64,000 bases of DNA from Chthonomonas sp. UBA2362 (GCA_002344135.1 DDTO01000004.1:549660-613659), one strand, 5' to 3'; numbered from the stretch's first letter, positions 33,609 to 42,263 are shown. Numbers and translations: made by a program. The notes: generated by a model not told the origin, from the letters alone.

Positions 33609-34351
33609 CGCTTTCGTGCCCGCCAAATCTCCTCGCACGGCCAGCGGCGGGCCCAGTCGTGGGTCATGTACTCCCACCGGCGCTCGGGCTCCTGCTCCGG
33701 CGCCTGGACCTCGATCAGGTCCTCCACCTCGAAGCCGCACGAGCGCAGCAAACGAAGCATAGCGCCGGTCGGCAAGTGGAACTCGACCCCCTCGTCGCCA
33801 CCCCATTCCATGCGCCCGAGTCCGAACCAATCGCGGCACAGCGTCTCCGTGGCGGGGCCGGTATCGGGAGAGCAGCACATTGAGAGCGTCGTGTTGCGCA
33901 TGAAGACGAGCACGCCGCCGGGGCGCAGCAGCCGCGCGGCCTCGGGTACCCATCGATGCGGGTCGCACCAGATGCTCGCGCCGTACTCGCTGATCGCGGC
34001 GTCGAACGATCCGTCCGGCAAGGGCACCTCCTCGGCGCTCCCCTCGATCAGGGGGAACTCGATCCCGAACTCCCGCTGGAAGCCGCGAGCGCATTCGAGC
34101 TGGGCGGGGGTGATATCGATACCCACGGGGCGAGCGCCGACCTTGGCCATCCACGCCGAAAAATATCCGGTTCCGCATCCGAGTTCGACGACGTCCTTGC
34201 CGCGGTACCAGGACAAGTCGCCGAGGGCGCCCAGTTCGGCCTCGGGGACGCCCCAGATCCCCCAGTCGATGTCGGCCTTGGCCCAGGCCCGCCTCCCCGG
34301 CTCGATCCAGTCGGGTTGAGTCCGCGTCCAGTACTCGCGGTTGCGACGCAC
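33605..34351 (-). CDS. Class I SAM-dependent methyltransferase
   Basis: This 248-aa protein has the SAM-binding motif VVELGCGTGYFSAWMAKVG, the acidic motif II (GIDITPAQL), and the UbiE-type SAEEVPLPDGSFDAAI and LLRPGGVLVFM strands. The C-terminal 70 aa differ from UbiE. The substrate is unknown. It begins 25 nt after the dockerin-tailed protein gene. Confidence 0.88.
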   Translation of the reverse strand: MRRNREYWTRTQPDWIEPGRRAWAKADIDWGIWGVPEAELGALGDLSWYRGKDVVELGCGTGYFSAWMAKVGARPVGIDITPAQLECARGFQREFGIEFPLIEGSAEEVPLPDGSFDAAISEYGASIWCDPHRWVPEAARLLRPGGVLVFMRNTTLSMCCSPDTGPATETLCRDWFGLGRMEWGGDEGVEFHLPTGAMLRLLRSCGFEVEDLIEVQAPEQEPERRWEYMTHDWARRWPCEEIWRARKR

Positions 34352-34376
34352 GTGGTCGGGCAGATCGCCCGAGGGT

Positions 34377-35420
34377 CTAATCGTCGCCCGCCTCGCCGAA
34401 GTTCTGCGAGAGGATCGAGAAGTCCCCGATGTCCACGCCGTCGTCGCCGTTCAGGTCGGCGTCCGAGTTCCAGTTCGGATCGCCGGGCTCCGAGCCGAAG
34501 GCGACCGAAAGAAGCGCATAGTCCCCGATGGCCACCTCGTTGTCGTCGTCCACGTCTCCGTTCATGAGCACGAAGCTGGCGCCAGAGCCCAAGGCGACGT
34601 TGGGGACGGTATGCCGCAGCCAGTGCGAGGCCTTCGCCGCCAGGTCGTAGCTGCCCGAAAGGTTCGTCTGGAAGGAGCCGTTCCCAGAGGCGTCCAGCGC
34701 GACCTGGTGGGTTTCCAGCGGACTCGTGGAGCCCAGATTGCGAACCTCGATCACCGCCGACACCGTAGCCGGGCTGGCCAGGTAGTCCTGTAGGTCGACA
34801 TGGACCGATACGGATGTGGCGCCCTCTGCGACGAGCGAAACCGAATCCATCCCGGGGTAGGAAAAGAAGCTGGGGTTTGCCTTGGGGTCGAACGCCAGGG
34901 TCGAATAGGCTCCGGCATCGGCGGGGGCGACGAAATCGAAGGACCGCGGGACCCATCCTTCCGACACGGAGACCGTATTGTCGAAGCGCCCGAGAACCCG
35001 ATTCGGCAGACCGGTTTGCCGCAGGGTGACTTCGTAGGTCCCTGGAGAATTGAGGTCGACACGCACGGCCTGGTGCAGGAAGGCTCTTAGGCGATACCTC
35101 CGTCCCGCCACGAGGGGGGCCGTCAGCACCTGCCCGAAGACCTCCGGAACTCCGCTCCAACCCGCCACCCATCGCAGGCCGCTATGGGCGACGACGCTAG
35201 GGAAGTTACCGAACCCGTTCGGCGGAAGCCCGTAAGAGCCGTCGTTGCTGTAGGTGTCCGGGCTCGCGATTACGACGATCCACTCGCTGGGGAGGATGCC
35301 CTGCCCCACATTGGGGCCAGGAATCGCCTCGAAGTCGCCGTTGCGGAGGAGGTTCTGGGCGTGGATACCGATGGAAAGGCCTGCCAGGGCCAAGGTCGAG
35401 AGCGTTCGAAGGTCGTTCAT
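34377..35420 (-). CDS. Exported protein with dockerin-like C-terminus
   Basis: This 347-aa protein has a signal peptide (LSTLALAGLSIGIHA) and then LLRNGDFEAIPGP..., a carbohydrate-binding-like beta-sandwich of about 170 aa. Residues from about 200 onward closely match the end of the metalloprotease at 764-3997: a beta-domain (VSAVIEVRNLGSTSPLETHQ, ASHWLRHTVPN) followed by two Ca-loop repeats (DDDNEVAIGDYALLS, DGVDIGDFSILS). No cohesin or cellulosome genes are present here, so the tail probably serves attachment or sorting. GGGAGAAG lies upstream of the ATG. Confidence 0.85.
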   Translation of the reverse strand: MNDLRTLSTLALAGLSIGIHAQNLLRNGDFEAIPGPNVGQGILPSEWIVVIASPDTYSNDGSYGLPPNGFGNFPSVVAHSGLRWVAGWSGVPEVFGQVLTAPLVAGRRYRLRAFLHQAVRVDLNSPGTYEVTLRQTGLPNRVLGRFDNTVSVSEGWVPRSFDFVAPADAGAYSTLAFDPKANPSFFSYPGMDSVSLVAEGATSVSVHVDLQDYLASPATVSAVIEVRNLGSTSPLETHQVALDASGNGSFQTNLSGSYDLAAKASHWLRHTVPNVALGSGASFVLMNGDVDDDNEVAIGDYALLSVAFGSEPGDPNWNSDADLNGDDGVDIGDFSILSQNFGEAGDD

Positions 35421-35443
35421 GGATCTGCTTCTCCCTACGGCTC

Positions 35444-35449
35444 ATTGTA
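35444..35449 (-). promoter_or_regulatory. Possible -10 box for the dockerin-tailed protein gene
   Basis: Minus-strand TACAAT (context GATACAATGAG) lies 24 bp before the ATG at 35420. A 7-bp inverted repeat GAGGTTC/GAACCTC (35453-35472) overlaps the -35 position and could be an operator. Confidence 0.4.
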
Positions 35450-35520
35450 TCAGAGGTTCCGCGCAGAACCTCGCAAACCGCAGCCCTGCCCGCCCCCCTG
35501 CCCGAAGGTGGCGAGCACCG

Positions 35521-35780
35521 ATCCGCCCATGGGCTAACCCAATCCGCCCACCTTGCAATCGAATCCGCCCACCTTGTAGTCCGATCCGCCCACCTTGTGA
35601 CCGAATCCCCGGACCTTGTGACCGAATCCCTGGACCTTGTGACCGAATCCCTGGACCTTGTGACCGAATCCCTGGACCTTGTGACCGAATCCCTGGACCT
35701 TGTGACCGAGTCCCGGGACCTTGTGACCGAGTCCCTGGACCTTGTGACCGAGTCCGCCCGCCTTGCGGTCGAGTCCGCGC
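35521..35780. repeat. 21-bp tandem repeat array, about 12 units
   Basis: Units in exact 21-bp register start at 35521, 35542, 35563 and so on to 35752, with a degenerate one at 35773. The central four units (35626-35709) are identical, with consensus ATCCCTGGACCTTGTGACCG plus A. Units decay toward both ends, as expected of an array growing by slippage or unequal exchange. It lies directly after the DinB stop and before the dockerin-tailed gene's promoter. Because 21 is a multiple of 3, frames stay open as heptapeptide repeats, but I see no evidence that they are translated. Confidence 0.95.
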
Positions 35781-36341
35781 CTACACCCAGTCGATGTCGA
35801 TCCCGCGCAGCATGAGGAGCTCGGACAGCTGGCCGACGTGGCCTTGCAGGTGTCGCAGATTCAGCAACTCGTGCGAAAGCTTGGAGACGCCCGGATACCA
35901 AGGGAAGCCGCTCTCGCCGGAGCCGAGTTCGAGGCCGGCCAAGGTTACGTCGACGAGCCCGTCCACGAACGCCGCATACTCGAGCAGACTCCCTCGCGAG
36001 ATCGGCTCAGCGCCGGGCGGCAGCTCGTATGGCTCAAGCGACCAGGGCGCATGCCACATTGCTTCGAAGTCAGGTCGGCGTCGAACCTCCAGCGCGGCGG
36101 GAGGTTCGACGAACGCCCCTTCGCCCTGGCCGATATAGAGATGGGTGAAGTAGACGGCGTGGAAGGCGATCCGCCAGAAGGGCCGCTCGACGCCGTTCCA
36201 GTCGGGATTATCGGGGCGCGCCTCGACGGCCGCCGGCGGGTTCGGAGCGGACCAGAGATCGCTCGGGCACCGCTCGATGGAGGAGGCAAGCATCGCGAGT
36301 CCCGCATGAAGCTGCCCGGCGAGCGCCTTCTCAAGTTCCAC
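35781..36341 (-). CDS. DinB-family protein
   Basis: This 186-aa four-helix-bundle protein of the DinB/YfiT type has a probable metal triad: His in WRIAFHAVYFTHLY and the two His of LRHLQGHVGQLSELL. Family members include thiol transferases and damage-induced proteins; the specific activity is unknown. Its last codons run into the 21-bp repeat array. It is divergent from tRNA-Ala. Confidence 0.85.
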   Translation of the reverse strand: MELEKALAGQLHAGLAMLASSIERCPSDLWSAPNPPAAVEARPDNPDWNGVERPFWRIAFHAVYFTHLYIGQGEGAFVEPPAALEVRRRPDFEAMWHAPWSLEPYELPPGAEPISRGSLLEYAAFVDGLVDVTLAGLELGSGESGFPWYPGVSKLSHELLNLRHLQGHVGQLSELLMLRGIDIDWV

Positions 36342-36380
36342 GGCGGCGATGCTACCCGGGCCTATGGGGGTCGAACAGGT

Positions 36381-36389
36381 TGGTATAAT
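36381..36389 (+). promoter_or_regulatory. Extended -10 promoter of tRNA-Ala
   Basis: TGGTATAAT is a perfect extended -10 element ending 12 bp before the tRNA. No good -35 is visible, which is usual for extended -10 promoters. Confidence 0.65.
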
Positions 36390-36397
36390 GGGGCCCG

Positions 36398-36476
<79 letters not shown>

Positions 36477-36560
36477 TTCAGCGGCTGCTGGAGCAGTTCG
36501 GGCAGTTCGACAGCCTTCGTTCTTCTTCCCCGATGCAAACGCGAATCGCCTTGAGACGGA

Positions 36561-37154
36561 CTATGGCTCCGTCGGACAGGCAACTTCTTCGTGAGGCAAC
36601 ACCGTCAGCACCCTGACGATGAAGTCGTGAAACTCGTCGATGAACTTTCGGAGGAAAGCCTCTGTCGAAGGGTTCGTGACCTGACCGCCATCGGTGATGA
36701 GGTCCGGAGTAAACGTGATGTATGCCTCGGGCGAGTTCATCTGCGGTGCATTGAGGAAGCTCAGCACGCTTCGAAGGTTCTGTTGGGCGACCGCGGTGCC
36801 GATCGCGCCGGGCGAGGTGCCGATGACCGCGGTCGGCTTTCTGGCGAACGAGTTCGCGCCCCACGGACGGCTCGCCCAGTCGATGGCGTTTTTCAGGCCG
36901 CCCGGAATGGAGCGGTTGTACTCAGGCGTCACGAAGAGGATCGCATGGGACCGGCTCACCGCATCCTTGAGGGCCTTGGCCTCCTGCGGAAAGGCGCCGT
37001 CGTAATCGGTGCTGTAGAGAGGAAGGTCCTTGATCGGAATCTCCTCGAACTCTAGACCCTCGGGTGCAAGTTCGATCAGCGCCCGCGCTAACTTGCGGTT
37101 GATCGAATTCGATGAGAGGCTGCCAACGAAGTAGCCCACCTTGTATGTCGCCAT
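36561..37154 (-). CDS. NADPH-dependent FMN reductase (azoreductase-like)
   Basis: This 197-aa flavodoxin-fold protein has an FMN-phosphate loop GSLSSNSINRKLARAL and the family hallmark TPEYNRSIPGGLKNAIDWASR. It is likely to reduce quinones, chromate or azo compounds using NADPH. It is the last gene of an SDR-SnoaL-FMN reductase operon and starts 23 nt after the SnoaL gene. The SD is AAGGAGAT. Confidence 0.92.
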   Translation of the reverse strand: MATYKVGYFVGSLSSNSINRKLARALIELAPEGLEFEEIPIKDLPLYSTDYDGAFPQEAKALKDAVSRSHAILFVTPEYNRSIPGGLKNAIDWASRPWGANSFARKPTAVIGTSPGAIGTAVAQQNLRSVLSFLNAPQMNSPEAYITFTPDLITDGGQVTNPSTEAFLRKFIDEFHDFIVRVLTVLPHEEVACPTEP

Positions 37155-37177
37155 GAGTTATCTCCTTGTCTAAGAAT

Positions 37178-37624
37178 TCAGCCGCTCAGCCCGATCTGCC
37201 TGAGAAACGTGACGAGATCGTACATGAGGTTCTCCTCGACGATCTGACCGTCGTGCCACTTGGCAACGGTATAGAAGTCCACGTCGAACGACTTGCCGGT
37301 CGGCGGAATCTCGGTTCCGTCTGCCAGCTTCATGGATCCCGTCATCGTGCCGCGCATGCGGGCGATCGAGCAGGTCCAATCGCCAGAGGCGAAGAAGACG
37401 CGGTAGGGTCGATTGTCGAGCCGCTGGTCCGGGAAAGTGTGCCAGAAATCGAAGGCCTCTTGGATGTGGTCTTCGATCCCGACCGTGGGCTCCGTCTTGC
37501 CGGGCCAGCGGACGATCACGTCGGGTTTGTGCCTGGCTTTGAATACTTCGATGTCTTGGGCGTTCCAAGCATCGTCCAGCGTCTGCATGAGCTCCATGTT
37601 CCGCTCTTCTGTATTGGTGATCAT
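37178..37624 (-). CDS. SnoaL-like polyketide-cyclase/ester-cyclase family protein
   Basis: This 148-aa cone-fold protein has features of the SnoaL/NTF2-like group: MQTLDDAWNAQDIEVF, HKPDVIVRWPG, and FDVDFYTVAKWHDGQIVEENLMYD. The latter matches the ester-cyclase signature with an acid/base Asp/His region. The substrate is unknown. The start at 37624 has AAGGAGAA 5 nt upstream. The neighbours (SDR, FMN reductase) suggest a small redox detoxification operon. Confidence 0.85.
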   Translation of the reverse strand: MITNTEERNMELMQTLDDAWNAQDIEVFKARHKPDVIVRWPGKTEPTVGIEDHIQEAFDFWHTFPDQRLDNRPYRVFFASGDWTCSIARMRGTMTGSMKLADGTEIPPTGKSFDVDFYTVAKWHDGQIVEENLMYDLVTFLRQIGLSG

Positions 37625-37668
37625 CTGATTCTCCTTGATCTTTCGGGGAAGGTGTATGTGAACGCGCT

Positions 37669-38424
37669 CTAGACTGCAGTGTAACCTCCATCGATGAGGT
37701 AGTACCCGCCCGTCATGAACGAGGCCTCCTCCGACAGCAGGAAGCAAACGAGCGGCGCGACCTCATCTGGCCGGCCAAGCCTGCCCAGTGGGTGGCGGCT
37801 GACGAGCGAAGCTCGCACGTCGGCCGTCAGATTCGCCAGCAGCGGAGTCTCGATGTATGCCGGTCCGACACAGTTGATCCGCAGGCCCATTGGACCGTAC
37901 TCCGCAGCTGCGTTCTTGGTCAAACCGACCACGCCGTGCTTCGCGGCAGTGTAGGCGCTGTTGCCTATTGCTGCGACCGTGCCGTGAATGGAGGCCATGT
38001 TGACGATGGCGCACTGATCTGCCCCCGCCTCGAGCATCGCGGGGATTTGGTAGCGCATCCCAAAGAGGACTCCGTTCAGGTTGATGTCGATAACGCGCTG
38101 CCAATCGGCGAGGTCCGCTTCCCCCGCGAAGGCCTGGGCCCCGCCGATGCCCGCATTGTTGACGGCGTAATGCAGGGCTCCGTAGGTTTCCTTCGCGAAA
38201 CGAACGGCTGCTTCGGAATCCTCCGGCTTGGCGGTGTCCTGCCGGAAGGCGGTTGCGGCGCCCCCAGTGCTCACGATCTCGGATGCAACTCGCTCGGCGG
38301 CCGCCAAGTTGATGTCGGTCAGCGCCACACTTCCCCCCCTTGCCGCAATCGCCTTGCCGATGGCCTCTCCCAATCCCGAGCCCCCACCGGTGACTAGGGC
38401 GACTTTGCCTTTGAACGAACCCAT
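37669..38424 (-). CDS. Short-chain dehydrogenase/reductase
   Basis: This 251-aa SDR has the cofactor motif TGGGSGLGEAIG, an Asp after the second strand (ALTDINL, favouring NAD), NNAGIGG, the Ser of VNMASIHG, YTAAK for the catalytic Tyr/Lys, and a C-terminal GGYYLIDGGYTA. The substrate is unknown. It is the first gene of a three-gene operon with the SnoaL-like and FMN reductase genes. Confidence 0.92.
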   Translation of the reverse strand: MGSFKGKVALVTGGGSGLGEAIGKAIAARGGSVALTDINLAAAERVASEIVSTGGAATAFRQDTAKPEDSEAAVRFAKETYGALHYAVNNAGIGGAQAFAGEADLADWQRVIDINLNGVLFGMRYQIPAMLEAGADQCAIVNMASIHGTVAAIGNSAYTAAKHGVVGLTKNAAAEYGPMGLRINCVGPAYIETPLLANLTADVRASLVSRHPLGRLGRPDEVAPLVCFLLSEEASFMTGGYYLIDGGYTAV

Positions 38425-38555
38425 ACTGACTCCTACGAGGCTTGATGGCCAGATTGCTCAGCCGGCAGGCTCCATGAGTCGATCAGGTCAATCCAGTGGC
38501 TACCGGACCAGATTCCGCGGTTCCATCACCCTGAGATCGAGGTGTCAGCAAGCCG

Positions 38556-38912
38556 ATGATGCTCAGTGAGATGTCGATCTTCGATGAGTCGAAGCTGCGC
38601 GAGATTAGCGGCGGCGATCGGAGTTTTATCGTGCTGGTCCTCGACGAGTTCACGAGATCGGGGCACGAGTGCCTCGAACGTCTGCGCGAGGCGGCTGAGC
38701 ACGGAGACTCCGAGGGTGCGCACCAACTGCTTCATACGCTCAAAGGTTCGGCCCGAACGGTCGGGGCCGAGGAAATGGGTGAGCTTGCCGGAAGGTGGGA
38801 AACTCGAGTCCAGCAAGAGGGTCTCGGCTCCATCGCGACTTGCCTTCAGGAACTCGAACAGGCATGGCACCGCCTGATGATTCATCTCGACGAACAGCGG
38901 GAGGCCGCTTGA
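38556..38912 (+). CDS. Histidine phosphotransfer (Hpt) protein
   Basis: This 118-aa four-helix Hpt domain has the phospho-accepting H60 in AHQLLHTLKGSARTVGA. It relays phosphate between a hybrid sensor kinase and a receiver. Its stop codon overlaps the probable TTG start of the REC-PAS-GGDEF gene, so the two are translationally coupled and the receiver of that protein is the likely partner. No kinase gene is beside it. Confidence 0.9.
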   Translation: MMLSEMSIFDESKLREISGGDRSFIVLVLDEFTRSGHECLERLREAAEHGDSEGAHQLLHTLKGSARTVGAEEMGELAGRWETRVQQEGLGSIATCLQELEQAWHRLMIHLDEQREAA

Positions 38913-40324
38913 GGATACTGATCGCCGAAGACGATCCGGTCTCCGCGCTCGTCCTGCGCCGCGTCTTGGAGGACTTACTCCACGACGTCGATCATGCGGC
39001 CAGCGGCCACGAGGCGTGGAAACTGGCCCAGACCAGCCCCTACGACGTGATCGTCTCCGACTGGATGATGCCAGGAGTCGACGGACTCGAGCTCTGCCGG
39101 CTGACTCGTTCTCGGCTCGAGGGCGCCTATACCTATTTCATTCTGCTGAGCTCGAAATCTGAGCGAGAGGCACGGATCGAAGCGGTCGCTGCCGGCGTCG
39201 ACGATTTCTTGGCCAAGCCCGTGGATACCGCGGAACTCGAGGCGCGACTCACGACGGCCCGGCGAATCCTCAACATGCAGGACGAACTCCGAACCCGCTC
39301 CGCCAAGCTCAGCCAGACGACGGGATATCTCGAGACGGCCAACCGGCGATTCTCCGATCTGTTTATGGGCCTTCCAGTACCTTCGATTACGTTCGACACC
39401 GAGGGCCGCATCGCCGAATGGAACCGAGCGGCGCAGTCTCTTTTCGACCTCGACGCCGATGAGGTCTGGCAGCGTCAAGCGGTGGAAGTGTTCGCGGACC
39501 CCGACGACCTCGAGTGGGCCGAGTCCCTCGTGCAGCGTTCGATCGGCGGCCAGTGCATCGAGAACGAGGAACGCACCGTTCACCGACCAGACGGCTCGCC
39601 ACGCTACGTGCTCTACAGCACTTTTCCCTTGAAAAACAACGCCGGCAGGATCATCGGCGTGGTCTGCACTTGCAGCGACCTCACCGCCCAGCGCAATCTG
39701 GAAAAACAGCTGGCCGAACAACTTAGGGTGGCGAACAACCTCAACGAGGCCCTCGAAGCGGGCAAGGAAGAACTCGCTCTGGCAAACGCCCGTCTCGCTG
39801 AACTCGCCACGACCGACGGACTCACCGGGCTCAAGAACCACCGGACCTTCATCGAGGCGCTGGAGCCGAGTCTTGCCTATGCGAAGCGACACCGCGAACC
39901 CCTCTCGCTCGTGCTCTGCGACATCGACCACTTTAAGCACTTCAATGACGCATTCGGCCATCCGGCCGGCGATGCACTCCTGCGGGAGTTCGCCGCGCTC
40001 CTGAGCTGTCATTCGCGCACGGAGGACCTGGTTGCGCGGTGCGGGGGCGAAGAGTTTGCGATTTTGCTCAGGAACTGCGGACGGGAAAACGCCATCGGAG
40101 TTGCTGAGAAGCTCCGCGCTGTCATCGCGGACCACGAGTGGGACCTTCGCAAGATTACGGCGAGCTTCGGAGTGCAGACTTTGGTGGACTTCGAGGTCCC
40201 ATCGATCGAGGCGATCGTCGAATCAGCCGACCGTGCTCTTTATGCCTCCAAGCAAGCCGGGCGAAACCGAGTTACCCATGCGGCAGACCTGCACAGCGTC
40301 GAGGCAGGTAAAAAAGCGGCATGA
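38909..40324 (+). CDS. Diguanylate cyclase with receiver and PAS domains (REC-PAS-GGDEF)
   Basis: This 471-aa protein starts at TTG 38909, overlapping the Hpt stop (TTGA). An ATG at 38795 would add out-of-family sequence inside the Hpt gene. The receiver (1-125) has EDD near the N-terminus, phospho-acceptor D51 (VSDWMMPG) and a Lys in LAKPVD. The PAS domain is at about 150-270 and a coiled coil at about 275-305. The GGDEF domain has DGLTGLKNHR, DIDHFKHFND and the active site GGEEF at 379-383. It makes c-di-GMP under control of phosphorelay input. Confidence 0.92.
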   Translation: MRILIAEDDPVSALVLRRVLEDLLHDVDHAASGHEAWKLAQTSPYDVIVSDWMMPGVDGLELCRLTRSRLEGAYTYFILLSSKSEREARIEAVAAGVDDFLAKPVDTAELEARLTTARRILNMQDELRTRSAKLSQTTGYLETANRRFSDLFMGLPVPSITFDTEGRIAEWNRAAQSLFDLDADEVWQRQAVEVFADPDDLEWAESLVQRSIGGQCIENEERTVHRPDGSPRYVLYSTFPLKNNAGRIIGVVCTCSDLTAQRNLEKQLAEQLRVANNLNEALEAGKEELALANARLAELATTDGLTGLKNHRTFIEALEPSLAYAKRHREPLSLVLCDIDHFKHFNDAFGHPAGDALLREFAALLSCHSRTEDLVARCGGEEFAILLRNCGRENAIGVAEKLRAVIADHEWDLRKITASFGVQTLVDFEVPSIEAIVESADRALYASKQAGRNRVTHAADLHSVEAGKKAA

Positions 40325-41376
40325 ACGCAAAGCTGCTGCGCAAACTCACCGAAGCCCACGGAGTCCCCTCCCAAGAAGACCAAATCCGCGAGATCGTCCG
40401 AGACGAACTCGGCTCCGTCTGCGACATTTCTTCGGATTCGATGGGCAACATGATCTGCGTTCGGCGTGCGTCTAAGCGAAAAAGCGAGCCGAAGAAGCTG
40501 ATGCTCGCCGCCCACATGGACGAGATCGGCTTCATGGTGAAGTTCGTCGACGACAACGGCTTTCTCCGTCTTCAGCCCCTCGGTGGATGGGATCCGCGCC
40601 AAATGGCGAGCCAACGAGTCTTCGTCCATACCGCCAAAGGACCGATCAACGGGGTGCTCATGGCGAGCACGAAGCCCAAGCACCTGTTGACCCCAGAAGA
40701 AGCCTCCAAGTCGTGGACCGTCGACAACTTCTTCGTCGATTGCGGTCTGTCCGGCGACGAAGCGAAGTCGAGAGTCGCCCTCGGGGACATGGTCACCATG
40801 AACCGGACCCTCCAACAGATGGGAAAGCTTTGGACGTGCAAGGCGATGGACGACCGGGTCGCAGTCTATGTGATGATCGAGGCGGTGAAGGCGGCCAAGG
40901 ACCCGAAAGTCGATGTGTACGCCGTGGCCACCGTTCAGGAAGAGGTCGGATTGCGGGGGGCGACGGCTTCTGCCGGCCGGATCGAGCCCGACATCTGCGT
41001 GGCGATCGATATCACCCTTGCCAACGACTATCCCGCGATTCCGGAACCGGACCAGATCACCCGCCTCGGCCAAGGTACAGCGATCAAGATCATGGACAGC
41101 TCGCTCATCTGCAGCCCGAAGGTGGTCTCCCACTTCCGGGCGCTGGCCGAGAAGCACAAGATCGCCCACCAGATGGAAATTCTGCCCTTTGGAGGGACCG
41201 ATGCCGGCGGCGTTCAGAGGCTGAAGGGGGGCATCCCTTCGATCACCCTTTCGATACCGACGAGGTACGTACACACCGTCAACGAGACGGTCCACGAGGA
41301 CGACGTCGATGCATCGGTGGCCTTGCTAGCTCGATACATCGACGACGCCCACAACGGCGACTACGAGTACAAGTAG
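40321..41376 (+). CDS. M42-family aminopeptidase
   Basis: This 351-aa protein has the two-metal site of the M42 (FrvX/TET-like) peptidases: H in AAHMDEIGFMV, D in KAMDDRVAVYV, EE in VQEEVGLRGA, D in AIDITLAND and H in YVHTVNETVH. These enzymes form large cytosolic complexes that remove N-terminal residues from peptides. The ATG overlaps the stop of the GGDEF gene (ATGA). It is convergent with a lipoprotein gene, with 2 bp between. Confidence 0.92.
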   Translation: MNAKLLRKLTEAHGVPSQEDQIREIVRDELGSVCDISSDSMGNMICVRRASKRKSEPKKLMLAAHMDEIGFMVKFVDDNGFLRLQPLGGWDPRQMASQRVFVHTAKGPINGVLMASTKPKHLLTPEEASKSWTVDNFFVDCGLSGDEAKSRVALGDMVTMNRTLQQMGKLWTCKAMDDRVAVYVMIEAVKAAKDPKVDVYAVATVQEEVGLRGATASAGRIEPDICVAIDITLANDYPAIPEPDQITRLGQGTAIKIMDSSLICSPKVVSHFRALAEKHKIAHQMEILPFGGTDAGGVQRLKGGIPSITLSIPTRYVHTVNETVHEDDVDASVALLARYIDDAHNGDYEYK

Positions 41377-41378
41377 GG

Positions 41379-42263
41379 TTACTTCTTCGGAGTCGTCTTC
41401 TTGTAGTCGATGATGGCCAAGTCGAAGACCTTAGGCTGCATCATCGGAAGGGTCGCCTCTTTCTTGCGAGCTTCGTTCAGCTTCTCCATCGTCGCGACAT
41501 CGACCATGTAGTACTGCATGTCACGGGGCGGCTGAAGCCGGGCGGAGCTGGCGATTCCCTCGACGGCCACCGCGATCTTGCCCTTGGGGCCGATGTAGAG
41601 GTACGCAGGATAGGTTTTGACCTTCTGCACCTTCGTGCCACCCTGCTCGGCTTGCTTGATCAGCTTGTCGGCATCCGATTCGATGATGGGGCCGAACGTG
41701 ATCTCGACCGTATTCTCCTTCGGAGGCTGGGGCGGCTGGCCTGCCTCAGTGGGGGGCGGAGCGCTGGTCGTGGTCACCTTGAGGTCCATCACGACGATCT
41801 TTGCATCCTTGTATCGGTCGATGAACGGCTCGAATCCGTTCGAGGGCATTTGCGGGGCGGCGCCTTCAGGTGGCGGCTTATTGACGCAGTACTTCTTCAA
41901 CCGTTCGTCCGGGCTTTTCCAGTCGATACGCTTGTAGCCGCTGAAGTCCTTCACCGGAGGCATATCCTCGATTTCGATACCGAGGGCGCCCTGAATCTTC
42001 TGGAGGCCCATTTCGTCGTCGAGCTTGAGTTCCTTCGCTCGCGGATCGCCCTGCACGTCCTTTGCCGACACTTCCCACTTGGTGACCTTCTTCTTCGCGG
42101 CGATGTCCTCTTGAATCTTCTGGATGGCGACGATTTCGTCGCGCTGCGCCTGTTGAACGTCGGTGAGGTTGCCGCCCCCTCCGCCGCTGTTGCAGCCCGC
42201 GAGCACGCCGACAATGGCAAGCGCTGCCGCTAGCCTCAGGGTTGAAAATAATCTTTCAGTCAT
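41379..42263 (-). CDS. Lipoprotein, function unknown
   Basis: This 294-aa protein has a lipobox (AIVGVLAGC), then a Gly-rich spacer, a helical segment (VQQAQRDEIVAIQKIQEDIAAKKK) and a mixed domain. That domain includes a Pro-rich stretch (SAPPPTEAGQPPQPPKE) and a beta-rich C-terminal half (YPAYLYIGPKGKIAVAVEGI). I do not recognise the family. It is the last of three consecutive lipoprotein genes on the minus strand. The start at 42263 places the lipobox correctly. Confidence 0.75.
   Translation of the reverse strand: MTERLFSTLRLAAALAIVGVLAGCNSGGGGGNLTDVQQAQRDEIVAIQKIQEDIAAKKKVTKWEVSAKDVQGDPRAKELKLDDEMGLQKIQGALGIEIEDMPPVKDFSGYKRIDWKSPDERLKKYCVNKPPPEGAAPQMPSNGFEPFIDRYKDAKIVVMDLKVTTTSAPPPTEAGQPPQPPKENTVEITFGPIIESDADKLIKQAEQGGTKVQKVKTYPAYLYIGPKGKIAVAVEGIASSARLQPPRDMQYYMVDVATMEKLNEARKKEATLPMMQPKVFDLAIIDYKKTTPKK

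Noticed and set aside
34377..35420. Cellulosome component
   Set aside because: It has dockerin-type repeats, but there is no cohesin, scaffoldin or cellulase gene in the window.
35521..35780. CRISPR array
   Set aside because: The units are contiguous with no spacers, and there are no cas genes.
35254..36138. Heptapeptide-repeat proteins encoded by the 21-bp array on either strand
   Set aside because: The frames are open only because the unit is a multiple of three. They run across the DinB gene and a promoter and have no ribosome site.
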